Source of the DNA: Fundidesulfovibrio magnetotacticus
Lineage (GTDB): Bacteria; Desulfobacterota; Desulfovibrionia; Desulfovibrionales; Desulfovibrionaceae
Reading direction: 5' to 3'
DNA length: 64,000 nucleotides
Assembly: GCF_013019105.1 (NCBI RefSeq)
Contig: NZ_BLTE01000012.1
Span: 1-64,000, forward strand
Position 1 is the first letter of the stretch. The number at the start of each line of letters is the position of its first letter. This document shows positions 46,982 through 56,096 of this stretch, piece after piece. The translations under genes and the position numbers were made by a program. A model generated the notes under the pieces. That model made no database searches. It was given only the letters and a program-made list of their open reading frames with translations, and had not been told where the DNA came from.

Positions 46982-48334
46982 ATGCGCGCCATCCCCCTGT
47001 TCCTCCTGCTCACGCTCGCGGCCGCGTGCGCCCCGGTGCGCCCGGAGGCCGATTTCGGCAAGGTCTCGGACATCGCCCAGGAGCGCCTGGGCCAGCGCCC
47101 CCTCTGGCGGCTGACCCCCGAGGACGAGGCCTTCGCCCGGGCCGAGGTCCAGGCCGTTCTTTCACGTGGCGTGGGCCAGCGCGAGGCCGTGCGTCTGGCG
47201 CTCTTCAACAACGCCGGGGTGCAGGCCCGTTTCGAGGAGATCGGCGCGGCCCGGGCCGACGTGGTGCAGGCCGGACTGCCGCGCAACCCCTCGCTGGGGG
47301 TTCTGCTGGGCTTTCCGCTGTTCCAGGGCGGTCCCTTGGCCGCGCTGGCGGCCCAGGCCATGGTCTCGATCTCGGACCTGGCCGAGGTGAAGGACCGCAC
47401 GGCCAAGGCCCAGGCGGAGCTTGAGCGCGACATCCTCCTGGTGGGCAAGGCGGCCATGGACGCGGCGCGCGACGCGCGCCTGGCCTGGCTGGAGTGCGCC
47501 TACGCCCAGCGCGCGGAGGCGCTGGCCCGGGACGTGGCCCGGCGCGCGGAGAAGCTTTCGGCCGAGGCGGCGCGCTACCGGAATTTCGGGCTGGCCGATG
47601 AGGGGCGCGTGGCCGCCCTGGAGGCTGCGGCGGCAAAAGCCGCGCTGGAGGTTTCCGCCTTGCGCTCGCGGGCGGCGGTGGCCAAGGCGCGCCTGGGGCG
47701 GGCCATGGGCCTGGAGGGGGCGCAGTCCTTCGAACTGGCCGAGGAGGCGGCCGACAAGTCCGAGCCCCTGCCGGATCGGGACGTCGCCGTGGCTTACGCC
47801 GTGGAGCACAGCCTGGAGGCGCTGGCCGCGCGCCACGCCCTGGATGCCGCGCGCAGCGGGCGCGCGCTGGAGGGCGTGCGCTGGCTCAAGGACTTCGAGA
47901 TCGGCGCGGGCTACGACTACGACATCGAGGGCAACCGGACCCTTGGCCCCATGGCCTCGCTGAAGCTTCCGCTCTTCGACCGCAACCAGGCACAGCGGGC
48001 CAGGGCGGACTACCTGGTGCGCCGCGCGCAGCGTCTGGCCGAGGACGCGCGGAGCGAGGCTGCCGAGCACGCGCTGCGCGCGCTGGAGGAGGCCTCCCTG
48101 GCCAGGGAGCGGGCCGAGGCGTTGTCGTCGCGGGTGCTGCCACCCTCGGAGCGGGCAGCGGCGTGGGCCGCGCGCTACGCCCGGGCCATGCAGCTCTCCG
48201 ACCTGGAGGCCCTGCACGCGGAACTGGACCTGCTGCGCGCCCGGCTGGAGCACAACGAGGCCCTCAAGGAGGAGCGCCAGGCCCTGGTGCGCCTGGAGCA
48301 CGCCCTGGGCGGGCCGGTGGGCGCGCGGCCGTAG
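46982..48334 (+). CDS. TolC-family outer-membrane efflux lipoprotein
   Basis: 450 residues. Lipoprotein signal (LLLTLAAACAP). The mature protein is almost entirely helical with two repeated outer-membrane-efflux halves (NNAGVQARFEEIGAARADVV; SLEALAARHALDAARSGRAL). Likely provides the outer-membrane exit of a copper efflux route with the oxidase just upstream; no inner-membrane pump is encoded beside it, though the RND operon at 3.4-8.8 kb lacks a channel. GGAGG ribosome site. Confidence 0.85.
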   Translation: MRAIPLFLLLTLAAACAPVRPEADFGKVSDIAQERLGQRPLWRLTPEDEAFARAEVQAVLSRGVGQREAVRLALFNNAGVQARFEEIGAARADVVQAGLPRNPSLGVLLGFPLFQGGPLAALAAQAMVSISDLAEVKDRTAKAQAELERDILLVGKAAMDAARDARLAWLECAYAQRAEALARDVARRAEKLSAEAARYRNFGLADEGRVAALEAAAAKAALEVSALRSRAAVAKARLGRAMGLEGAQSFELAEEAADKSEPLPDRDVAVAYAVEHSLEALAARHALDAARSGRALEGVRWLKDFEIGAGYDYDIEGNRTLGPMASLKLPLFDRNQAQRARADYLVRRAQRLAEDARSEAAEHALRALEEASLARERAEALSSRVLPPSERAAAWAARYARAMQLSDLEALHAELDLLRARLEHNEALKEERQALVRLEHALGGPVGARP

Positions 48335-48438
48335 ATGGCTGGTTCACCCATCCCCGCCCCCGGGACGGGCTGGGATGAGTGCGGAGGTGGGGCAGGACAG
48401 CACGCGCGAGGCCGCCCGCTGAAGGGCGCGAAGCAATT

Positions 48439-48512
48439 GGCGGGGTCCGGGGGGAGGCTCTCCCACCGGCGGGTCCAGGGCGGAGCCCTGGCGGGGTCCG
48501 GGGCAGCGCCCC
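48439..48512. repeat. Intergenic palindromic GC-rich repeats
   Basis: GGCGGGGTCCGGGG occurs at 48439-48452 and 48490-48503. Between and after them are hairpins CCAGGGC-GGA-GCCCTGG (48475-48491) and GGGGC-AGC-GCCCC (48500-48512). They lie just after the stops of the two convergent genes, so they may protect or terminate both transcripts. The style is that of dispersed repeats in high-GC Desulfovibrio genomes. Confidence 0.5.
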
Positions 48513-48513
48513 G

Positions 48514-50166
48514 TTACAGCGTGATCACCAGGGGCACCACCACGGGGTCGCGGTCGAGCACCTTGCGGAAGAAGCGGCGCAGGGAGGAGCGGATGCGCTC
48601 CTTGAGCTTGTCGGCGTTGCCCGGGGGCACGGTGTCCACGGTGTCGAGGATCACGCATTTGGCGTCTTCGAGCACGTGGGAGTACTGCTGTTCGAAGACG
48701 AAGCCCTTGGAGATCAGGTTGGGTCCGATCATGATCTCGCCGGTCTTCTCGTCCTGCACGATCATGACGATGACCATGCCTTCGCCGGCCAGGAGCTGGC
48801 GCTCCTTGAGCACGGTCTGTCCCACGTCGCCCACGCCCTTGCCGTCCACGTAGACCTGTTCCACGAGGATGGGGTCTTCCAGGCGGATGCCGCCTTCGGC
48901 CAGGAAGGTGACGGGTTGGCCGTCCTCGATGATCAGGGCGCGTTCGGGGGCCACGCCGTGTTCCAGGGCGAGGCGGCGGTGCTTGACGAGGTGTCGGAAC
49001 TCGCCGTGCACGGGGATGAAGAACTTGGGCCGCACCGCGCCCAGCATGATGGAGAGCTCCTCGCGGTGGGCGTGTCCCGAGGCGTGGATGGCCTGGACGC
49101 GCTCGTAGAGCACTTCCGCGCCCAGGCGGTAGAGCTTGTCGATGAGCTTGTGGATGGCGCGGATGTTGCCGGGGATGAAGCGCGAGCTCATGAGCACCAG
49201 GTCGCCGGGGCGGATCTTCAGCTGGCGGTGCTCGCCGGTGGCCAGGCGCGAGAGGGCGGAGAGGGGCTCGCCCTGGGAGCCGGTGACCATGAGCACGCTC
49301 TTTCCCGGGGGCAGCCCGGCCAGCTCGTCCATGGAGGCCCAGACGCCGGTGGGCATGCGCAGGTAGCCCAGGTCGCGGGCGATGTCGATGTTGTTGGACA
49401 GGCTCTTGCCGGAGACGGCCACGCGCTTGCCGGTGTCGTGGGCCAGGTCGAAGATCTCCTGCATGCGCTGGATGTGGCTGGAGAAGAGCGTGATGATGAT
49501 GCGCCCCTCGGCCTTGCGGAAGATTTCGGCCAGGGACTGCTTGATCTCCATTTCGGTGAGGGCGAAGCCCTCGCGCTCCACGTTGGTGGAGTCCGAGAGC
49601 ATGCAGAGCACGCCGGGGTCGGCGAAGCGGGTGAAGGCGTCGAGGTCGGTGAGGTGTCCGTCCAGGGGGTAGCGGTCGATCTTGAAGTCGCCGGTGTGGA
49701 CGAAGCGTCCCACGGGGGTCTCGATGCCCAGGCCGTAGCTGTGCACGATGGAGTGGCAGACCTGGAAGAAATTGAAGGCGAAGGGGCCGATCTGCACGCG
49801 GTCGTTCTTTTCCACGGGGCGCAGGTCGGCGAACTTGAGCAGGTCGTGCTCCTCGAGCTTCTTGGAGACCAGGGCCAGGGTGAAGGGCGAGCCGTAGATG
49901 GGGGCGTCCACGTAGGGGAGCAGCCAGGGCAGCGCGCCGATGTGGTCTTCGTGGCCGTGGGTGAGCACGATGGCCTTGAGGTGTTCCTTGCGGGCCAGGA
50001 TGAAGTCGAAGCGGGGGATCACCACGTCCACGCCGAAGAGGTAGTCCTCGGGGAACATGAGGCCGCAGTCCACCAGGACGAGGGAGTCGCCGCAGCCCAC
50101 TCCCAGGCAGTTCATGCCGATCTCGCCCAGGCCGCCCAGGGGGTAGAGGGTGACGTCTCGGCTCAT
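48514..50166 (-). CDS. rnj: Ribonuclease J
   Basis: 550 residues. Metallo-beta-lactamase/beta-CASP exo- and endoribonuclease for mRNA decay and RNA maturation. The zinc motif HGHEDH is present (LTHGHEDHIGALPWLL), followed by VHTGDFKID, SDSTN and the beta-CASP part with VTGSQGEP and IHASGHAHREE. Its ATG overlaps the plsC stop (ATGA), an unusual pairing with lipid synthesis. Confidence 0.96.
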   Translation of the reverse strand: MSRDVTLYPLGGLGEIGMNCLGVGCGDSLVLVDCGLMFPEDYLFGVDVVIPRFDFILARKEHLKAIVLTHGHEDHIGALPWLLPYVDAPIYGSPFTLALVSKKLEEHDLLKFADLRPVEKNDRVQIGPFAFNFFQVCHSIVHSYGLGIETPVGRFVHTGDFKIDRYPLDGHLTDLDAFTRFADPGVLCMLSDSTNVEREGFALTEMEIKQSLAEIFRKAEGRIIITLFSSHIQRMQEIFDLAHDTGKRVAVSGKSLSNNIDIARDLGYLRMPTGVWASMDELAGLPPGKSVLMVTGSQGEPLSALSRLATGEHRQLKIRPGDLVLMSSRFIPGNIRAIHKLIDKLYRLGAEVLYERVQAIHASGHAHREELSIMLGAVRPKFFIPVHGEFRHLVKHRRLALEHGVAPERALIIEDGQPVTFLAEGGIRLEDPILVEQVYVDGKGVGDVGQTVLKERQLLAGEGMVIVMIVQDEKTGEIMIGPNLISKGFVFEQQYSHVLEDAKCVILDTVDTVPPGNADKLKERIRSSLRRFFRKVLDRDPVVVPLVITL

Positions 50167-50885
50167 GGGCGGCGCTCCTGATAGGCCTGGTCCATGTGCC
50201 CTTTGAACCAGTCCTTGAAGTGTTCGCGCTGCTTGAGGGTGAAACGCTCCGCGGGCTGGAAGGGCTCCAGGGCCTCGACGCGCACCACTCCGGGGGAGGG
50301 CAGGGTGGCCCCGCGCGGCAGCACGGCGCGTGTGCCGGTGATGATCAGGGGGGCCACGGGAAGGCCGCACTTGAGGGCCATGATCATGCCGCCGATCTTG
50401 AAGTCGCCCAGGTGCTCGCTGGTGCGGGCGCGGGTGCCTTCGGGAAAGATGAGGATCGAGAGGCCGCGTTTGGCCGCGTCCACGGCCTCGTCGATGGAGC
50501 GCATGGCCTTGCGGGAGTTCTCGCGCAGGATGGCGATGTGCCCGGTGCGGCGCATGGCCGGGCCGAAGAGGGGGATCTTGAAGAGTTCCTCCTTGGCCAC
50601 GAAGCGCAGGTTCCAGCGGTGCAGCACGGCGAAGAGCGCCAGGATGTCGAAATGGCTCTGGTGGTTGGCCATGAAGACGTAGTTGCTGGAGGGGTCGAGC
50701 CGGGAGAGGTCGGCCTGCACGCGCACGCCCGCCAGCAGGAGGCCCAGCCTGGCCCACGCGCACTGAATGGCGTGGGCCGGGCGGGCGTTGGTCCCGAGGG
50801 GCGCCATGAGCCAGCACAGGCAGGAGACGATGGCCGTGAGCACCGGGAAGGTGATCAGGAACAGTATCTTGCGGGCGTGGACCAT
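50163..50885 (-). CDS. plsC: 1-acyl-sn-glycerol-3-phosphate acyltransferase
   Basis: 240 residues. Makes phosphatidic acid from lysophosphatidic acid at the inner membrane. N-terminal membrane helix, catalytic NHQSHFD (HX4D), FPEGTRAR substrate loop. Overlaps rnj; a small ORF lies ten bases upstream. Confidence 0.93.
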   Translation of the reverse strand: MVHARKILFLITFPVLTAIVSCLCWLMAPLGTNARPAHAIQCAWARLGLLLAGVRVQADLSRLDPSSNYVFMANHQSHFDILALFAVLHRWNLRFVAKEELFKIPLFGPAMRRTGHIAILRENSRKAMRSIDEAVDAAKRGLSILIFPEGTRARTSEHLGDFKIGGMIMALKCGLPVAPLIITGTRAVLPRGATLPSPGVVRVEALEPFQPAERFTLKQREHFKDWFKGHMDQAYQERRP

Positions 50886-50895
50886 GGCTCGGTGG

Positions 50896-51111
50896 CTAGG
50901 CCTGTTCTTCTTCTTCGTCGTGGTCGTGGCCGCAGCCGCAAGCCGACTCGATGGAGAGGATCACCTCGGTGGCGTCGCGCAGGGCGCCCGAGAGGTCCTT
51001 GAGGCCGGAGGTGGTCAGTTCTTCGGCGTCGAGCATTTCGGCGGCCTTGAACACAACGCGCAGGGCGTTTTCCAGGAGCAGGTCCTGGGGATCGATTTCG
51101 AATTCTTCCAC
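50896..51111 (-). CDS. Small acidic protein with Cys/His metal-binding tail
   Basis: 71 residues. A helical body (LLLENALRVVFKAAEMLDAEEL) ends in CGCGHDHDEEEEQA, which could bind Zn, Ni or Cu. It is ten bases upstream of plsC and probably in the same operon. No known family recognised. Confidence 0.65.
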   Translation of the reverse strand: MEEFEIDPQDLLLENALRVVFKAAEMLDAEELTTSGLKDLSGALRDATEVILSIESACGCGHDHDEEEEQA

Positions 51112-51180
51112 GTGAATCTCCTGATGGGGATGGATTGAAAGGTAAACTCCGCCGCTTCTAGCGGGCCGGAGCGCAAAAAG

Positions 51181-51417
51181 CTAGGCCTCGGGCGCGAGGT
51201 GGCGCTCGATGACGGCCAAGTCCTCCGGGCGGGCCTTGGCGCCCAGGGACACGGAGTGGCCGTGCACCCGCAGGCTGCCGCCCGCGTGCTCCACGTAGCC
51301 CGCCGAGAGCACCGTGGAGTAGGGCACCAGTTCGCGCATCTCTCCGTGGCTGACCCGGGCGGGGAACAGGATGGGGGCGGGATGGCCCGCGAAATCCTCG
51401 AAGATGATATATTTCAT
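51181..51417 (-). CDS. Conserved-looking small soluble protein, unknown
   Basis: 78 residues, starting MKYIIFEDFAGHPAPILFPA, ending RHLAPEA. The ribosome site AAGGAGG is ideal. No membrane segment or Cys. Function unknown. Confidence 0.65.
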   Translation of the reverse strand: MKYIIFEDFAGHPAPILFPARVSHGEMRELVPYSTVLSAGYVEHAGGSLRVHGHSVSLGAKARPEDLAVIERHLAPEA

Positions 51418-51593
51418 GGCCGCCTCCTTGCCCAGTGTAGACCGAAACGGTCCCCTTGTCACGCCTGGACGCTGTTCTGGGCGTCGCGGAAACGTCGCGG
51501 GCCGGCCCTTTACAAGACGCGAAAGGAAGTATAATTACATGAGGCTTTGCATTTGATGCAATATAAAAATCGAAAAAAATCAAGAGATTGGAT

Positions 51594-52127
51594 ATGAACT
51601 GCGTTCCCATGAACCTGCGCCGCCTGGTGGCCGACGTGCTCCCCAAGGGCTTCGAAGTGGCCCGCACGGGCGAGGACGAGCCCCAGCACGGCTACGCCTA
51701 CTACTACGTGACGGACCCGGACAAGCGCCGCCGCACCTTCTCCCACGCCACGCCCACCCTGGACGAGCTTTACGGCGAGATCCGCAAGCTGGCCGTGGAG
51801 GTGCGCCGTCTGGACTACTGGAAGCGCAAGTCCGAGATCACCGACGCCGACATGGACGCCCTGGTGGAAAGCGTGTGCACCAACATGCCCAAATTCAAGG
51901 GCCAGCGCTGGGGCTACGCCGCCCAGGACATGACCACCCCCTGCTGCGGCGTGCGCGTTCCGGCGGGCAAGTGGTGGGTCCACGAGGACGCCGGGATGCT
52001 CGGCCAGTTCGCCCCCGCCGCGCCCAAGGCCGGTTCCCCGGACGTGGTGTTCATGGACGCGCAGGACTTCGCCCGCTACCTCATCGAGCGCAAGGAATCG
52101 CGTTTCGAGCGCTCCGTGCGCCAGTAG
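51594..52127 (+). CDS. Soluble protein of unknown function
   Basis: 177 residues starting MNCVPMNLRRLVADVLPKGF. Mixed alpha/beta with many Arg/Lys and a CCGVRVPAGKWWVHEDAG segment. The upstream 80 bases are AT-rich and probably hold the promoter. A strong terminator follows, so it is a single-gene unit. Confidence 0.7.
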   Translation: MNCVPMNLRRLVADVLPKGFEVARTGEDEPQHGYAYYYVTDPDKRRRTFSHATPTLDELYGEIRKLAVEVRRLDYWKRKSEITDADMDALVESVCTNMPKFKGQRWGYAAQDMTTPCCGVRVPAGKWWVHEDAGMLGQFAPAAPKAGSPDVVFMDAQDFARYLIERKESRFERSVRQ

Positions 52128-52153
52128 ACGCGGCAACCACGGTCTTTCCGGGA

Positions 52154-52189
52154 CGCCGGGCGGCCATTGGCCGCCCGGCGTTCTTCGTT
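52154..52189 (+). terminator. Rho-independent terminator
   Basis: CGCCGGGCGGCC-ATT-GGCCGCCCGGCG, a perfect 12-bp stem, followed by TTCTTCGTTT. Confidence 0.85.
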
Positions 52190-52309
52190 TCGGGGGCGCG
52201 TCCTTTCGGGGCGTTCCCCCCAGGCCCACGCCCGGGCGCGGGAGGTGGGCGGACGCTCCTTGCGGGGCGCGGCGCTTCGCTGTATGGTCCGCGCGTTCCG
52301 GAGGCCGCC

Positions 52310-52870
52310 ATGCGCACAGCTCTTTCCGCGTTGTTCTTCCTGTTCTTCCACTTCGCCAGCCCCGCCCGGGCCGCCGAGCCCTACAAGATCGCCATTCTGG
52401 AGTTCGACGCCGTGACGGCCGAGGCCCAGAAGGAGAACCTGGGACGGCTCACGGCCGAGTTTCTGGTGACGGCCGCGGTCAACGCGGGCTCGTTTTCCGT
52501 GGTGGAGCGCGCGGCGCTCAAGAAGGTGCTCGACGAGATGCAGTTCGGCCAGAGCTCCGACGCGCCCGGCAGCGTGGCCCAGGCCATAGGGGCCATGGTG
52601 GGCGCGCGCGGCGTGCTCACGGGTTCGGTGGCGCGCACGGGGGGCTCCGTGCGCCTGGACGCGCGGCTCATCGACGTGGCCACGGGCAGCATCGTGGCCG
52701 CGCGCAGCGCCTACGCCAAAACCGACCTGCGCTCCCTGGCCACGGCGGCCGAACTGCTGGTGAGCCAGCTGGCGGGCGACGTGGCCCGCCTGACCCCGCC
52801 GCCCGCCCCGCCCGCTCCTGTCCCTCAGGCGGCACCCGAACCCGCGCCCGCGCCGGAGAAGGCGCAATAG
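52310..52870 (+). CDS. Periplasmic CsgG/LpoB-like protein
   Basis: 186 residues. Sec signal (LFFLFFHFASPARA), then a domain of the CsgG/LpoB/FlgO fold (IAILEFDAVTAEAQKENLGR; VERAALKKVLDEMQFGQS; ARGVLTGSVARTGGSVRL), and a Pro/Ala tail. Such proteins assist outer-membrane or cell-wall machines. No lipobox. Specific role unknown. Confidence 0.75.
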   Translation: MRTALSALFFLFFHFASPARAAEPYKIAILEFDAVTAEAQKENLGRLTAEFLVTAAVNAGSFSVVERAALKKVLDEMQFGQSSDAPGSVAQAIGAMVGARGVLTGSVARTGGSVRLDARLIDVATGSIVAARSAYAKTDLRSLATAAELLVSQLAGDVARLTPPPAPPAPVPQAAPEPAPAPEKAQ

Positions 52871-53200
52871 TTCTGCGTGCCTCTTGTTAAAATCAATTGA
52901 TTCCTGATAGTTGAGACGCCAGTCCCGGTGCGGCGCCTCCCCCGCTGGACTGCCGAACCACTGTAACGGGACGCTTCCGGAATGCAGCATTGCATTTCTG
53001 ATATGCATGACGAGTCCGAAAGCGTGAAAAATGGGTTGCACTGCCCGGCGTTGTTGGGCTAGGGCTGTCCGGGAACGGGCGGCCCGCTTGCATGTCCGCC
53101 CCCTGTCCGATCCCGGGCGCAGCGCCCGGACGCGTCTCCCTGGTCTCCCCGGGCCGACGCCTGCCTCAATCCTGCCTGAAACCTCGAGGAGTTCGACGGA
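52871..53200. other. Intergenic region before the carboxypeptidase
   Basis: 330 bases without a gene. The first 40 are AT-rich. TTGCAC near 53036 with CTAGGG 17 bases later is a weak promoter candidate for the next gene. Nothing else seen. Confidence 0.4.
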
Positions 53201-54367
53201 ATGCGCAAGTGGACGGTGCTGGTTGTCGTACTGACCATCTTCTCCCTGCTGTTGTCCCCCCATTTGGTTGGCGCGAAATCCTCCCAGCCCGAAAAGAAAC
53301 AGGCGCGTTCCACGGAAAGCGCCTCGAAGGCTCCGGCCCACAAGTCCTCGTCCTCCGCCAAGAAGCCCTCCAAGGAAGACAAGAAATCCGCCTCCTCCAA
53401 GGACGAGGCCCGGCACGCCAAGGCCACCGCGAAGCCCTCCAAGGAGCGCAAAACCGCCGCCAAGGATGCCCCGGTCAAGGAGAAATCCCCCAAGGAGGAG
53501 CGCGGCTCCAAGGGCCGCAAGCGCGCCCTGCAGGCCGAGCCCGCTCCGGCCAAGCCCGTTCTGCCGGACTCCTTCAAGGGCGAGTTCGGCGTGGCCACCA
53601 GGGCCGCCATGGTGCAGGACATGGAAACCGGACGCGTGCTCTTCGCCCAGGAACCCGACGTGCCCATCCCCCCGGCGTCGCTCACCAAGGTGCTCACGCT
53701 CTACCTGGTCAACGAACTGGTGCGCGACGGCTCCCTGAAGCTCGAGCAGTCCATCCCCGTCAGCGAGGCCGCCAGCCACGCGGGCGGCTCCACCATGCGC
53801 CTGAAGACCGGCGAGATGGTGGCCCTGGACGACCTGGTGAAAGGCATCGCCATCGCCTCGGCCAACGACGGCTGCGTGGCCGTGGCCGAATACCTGGGCA
53901 AGGGCGACATCACCCCCTTCGTGGAAGCCATGAACCGCAAGGCCAAGGAACTGGGCATGACCAATTCCCAGTTCTTCAACCCCAACGGCCTGCCCCACGA
54001 CGAACAGGTGACCACCGCCCGCGACATGGCCACCCTGGCCAGCGCCTACCTCAAACGCTTCCCCGAAAGCCTCTCCATCCACTCCATGACCGAGTTCACC
54101 CACAACAACCGCGTGCGCCACAACTCCAACACCCTGCTCGGCCGGGTGGAGGGCGTGGACGGCCTGAAGACCGGCTTCGTCTGCGCCTCGGGCTACAACA
54201 TCGTGGTCACGGCCAAGCGCGGCGACACGCGCCTGGTGGCCGTGGTGCTCGGGGCCAGGAACCGCCGCGTGCGCGAGCGCGAGGCCACCCGGCTCATCGA
54301 GGAGGGTTTCAAGATCGTGGCCGCCGAGAAGGCCGCCTCCGGCAAGCAGGTGGCCCAGGCCCACTAG
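53201..54367 (+). CDS. D-alanyl-D-alanine carboxypeptidase (PBP5/6 type)
   Basis: 388 residues. After a Sec signal (LLLSPHLVGA) comes an unusual ~95-residue Lys/Ser/Ala linker (KSSSSAKKPSKEDKKSASSK and similar). The S11 peptidase domain has SxxK in PASLTKVL, SxN in SANDG and KTG in LKTGF. It trims stem pentapeptides in the periplasm. There is no C-terminal amphipathic anchor, so the basic linker may instead hold it near the wall. Confidence 0.92.
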   Translation: MRKWTVLVVVLTIFSLLLSPHLVGAKSSQPEKKQARSTESASKAPAHKSSSSAKKPSKEDKKSASSKDEARHAKATAKPSKERKTAAKDAPVKEKSPKEERGSKGRKRALQAEPAPAKPVLPDSFKGEFGVATRAAMVQDMETGRVLFAQEPDVPIPPASLTKVLTLYLVNELVRDGSLKLEQSIPVSEAASHAGGSTMRLKTGEMVALDDLVKGIAIASANDGCVAVAEYLGKGDITPFVEAMNRKAKELGMTNSQFFNPNGLPHDEQVTTARDMATLASAYLKRFPESLSIHSMTEFTHNNRVRHNSNTLLGRVEGVDGLKTGFVCASGYNIVVTAKRGDTRLVAVVLGARNRRVREREATRLIEEGFKIVAAEKAASGKQVAQAH

Positions 54368-54437
54368 ACATCCCGCCCCCCCTCCTGTACCCCCCTCGCG
54401 TCCGGCCCAGGCCGGACGCCTGCGTTTGGGAGACCCC

Positions 54438-55814
54438 ATGACACCCTTCAAGAGCATCAATCCCGCCACGGGCCGCGAGGCCACCTCCTTCGAGGAGCAC
54501 ACTCCCGCACAGGTGGAGGCCATTCTCGCCGACATGCGCAACGCGCAACGCTGCTGGCGCAACTTCCGCCTGGACGAGCGCGCCGAATGCCTGCGCCGCG
54601 TGGCCGACAACCTCGCGGAACGCGCGCAGGACTACGCCCGGCTCATCACCGCCGAAATGGGCAAGCCCATCGGGGAATCCCTGGCCGAGATCACCCGCTG
54701 CGCCAACGTCTGTCGCTTCTACGCCGACCACGGCCCGGCCATGCTCGCCCCCGAGACCCCCGAGGGCGCTCCCCAGGGCGCGCGCATCGTGCACGAGCCC
54801 CTGGGCATCGTGCTGGCGGTGATGCCCTGGAACTTCCCCTTCTGGCAGGTGTTGCGCGCGGCGGCCCCGGCGTTGCTGGCGGGCAACGCCTTCCTGTGCA
54901 AGCACGCCCCCTCGGTGACGGGTTGCTCCCTGGCCCTGGAGGAGGCGCTTTCCGGCGTGGGCATGTCCGACGGGCTCTACCGCGCCCTGGTGGTGCGCGA
55001 CGAACGCGTGGCCGCCGTGGTGGAGGACCCGCGCGTGCGCGCCGTGAGCCTCACCGGCTCGCGCCGGGCCGGAGCGGCCGTGGCCGAGGCCGCCGGGCGC
55101 GCCGTGAAGAAGTGCGTGCTGGAGCTTGGCGGGTCCGACCCCTTCATCGTGCTGGCAGACGCCGACCTGGACCTTGCCGTGCACACCGCCGTGGGCGCGC
55201 GCTTCTACAACGCGGGCCAGACCTGCATATCGGCCAAGCGCTTCCTGGTGGACCGCCAGGTGGTCCGGGAGTTCGAGGAGCGCCTGACGCGCTCGGTGGG
55301 GCTGCTCAAGATGGGCGACCCCCTGCGACCCGAGACGCGCATCGGCCCCATGGCCCGGGCCGACCTGCGCGAGGCCCTGGACCGCCAGGTGCGGGGCTCC
55401 CTGGACATGGGCGCGCGCATGATCCTGGAGGGCGGCCCCGTGCCCGGGGAGGGCTTCTTCTACCGGCCCGCAGTGTTGGCCGGGGTGCGGCCGGGGATGC
55501 CGGTGTTCGAGGAGGAGGTCTTCGGCCCCGTGGCCAGCGTGACGAGCGTGGACGGCCCCGGCGAGGCCCTGCGCCTGGCCAACCAGACCCGCTACGGCCT
55601 GGGGGCCAGCGTCTGGACGCGCGACCTGGCCCTGGGGGCCAAGCTGGCCGGGAACATCGAGGCCGGGAACGTGGCCGTGAACACGCTGCTCAAGAGCGAC
55701 CCGCGCCTGCCCTTCGGCGGGGTGAAGGACTCGGGCTACGGCCGGGAGCTGGGCCGCTCGGGGCTGCTGGAGTTCGTCAACGCCAAGGTGCTGCGCCTGC
55801 CCCCGGGGGCGTGA
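54438..55814 (+). CDS. Succinate-semialdehyde/aldehyde dehydrogenase
   Basis: 458 residues. NAD(P)-dependent oxidation of an aldehyde to the acid. Cofactor and catalytic motifs: MPWNFPFWQ, LTGSRRAG, LELGGSDPF (Glu) and GQTCISAKRF (Cys). Closest in style to succinate-semialdehyde dehydrogenase of the GabD/Sad group; exact substrate not clear. ATG 54438 follows GGGAG. Confidence 0.9.
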   Translation: MTPFKSINPATGREATSFEEHTPAQVEAILADMRNAQRCWRNFRLDERAECLRRVADNLAERAQDYARLITAEMGKPIGESLAEITRCANVCRFYADHGPAMLAPETPEGAPQGARIVHEPLGIVLAVMPWNFPFWQVLRAAAPALLAGNAFLCKHAPSVTGCSLALEEALSGVGMSDGLYRALVVRDERVAAVVEDPRVRAVSLTGSRRAGAAVAEAAGRAVKKCVLELGGSDPFIVLADADLDLAVHTAVGARFYNAGQTCISAKRFLVDRQVVREFEERLTRSVGLLKMGDPLRPETRIGPMARADLREALDRQVRGSLDMGARMILEGGPVPGEGFFYRPAVLAGVRPGMPVFEEEVFGPVASVTSVDGPGEALRLANQTRYGLGASVWTRDLALGAKLAGNIEAGNVAVNTLLKSDPRLPFGGVKDSGYGRELGRSGLLEFVNAKVLRLPPGA

Positions 55815-55889
55815 GGGCGCGCCCCGGCCTGGAAGTAGGGTTGACGCCTCTCGCCTGTTTTTTGCATATCTCCTCCCAGGAGGTGCACC

Positions 55890-56096
55890 ATGGCTGAGCT
55901 TCCATTCAGCAGGGACCGGCTCCAGGAAATCGAGAGGGCTTTCAAGGAACTGGGCGTGAACCGCGCGCGCGACAGCCGGGGCAAAACCTTGACGGCGTTC
56001 ACCCCCTGCACGCTTCTGCAACCTGTGGACACCGTCTACCGATCCCACTCCTGCTGCTCCGAGGTTTTGGATGCCCAGTTGGAATCGGGTTCTTGA
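55890..56096 (+). CDS. Small protein overlapping the SDH protease gene
   Basis: 68 residues, no membrane segment, three Cys (PCTLL and SCC). It has one of the best ribosome sites in the window (AGGAGG). Its end overlaps the protease start by 26 bases, so it may couple translation of the protease or be its partner. Not recognised; base composition is lower in GC than neighbours. Confidence 0.5.
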   Translation: MAELPFSRDRLQEIERAFKELGVNRARDSRGKTLTAFTPCTLLQPVDTVYRSHSCCSEVLDAQLESGS

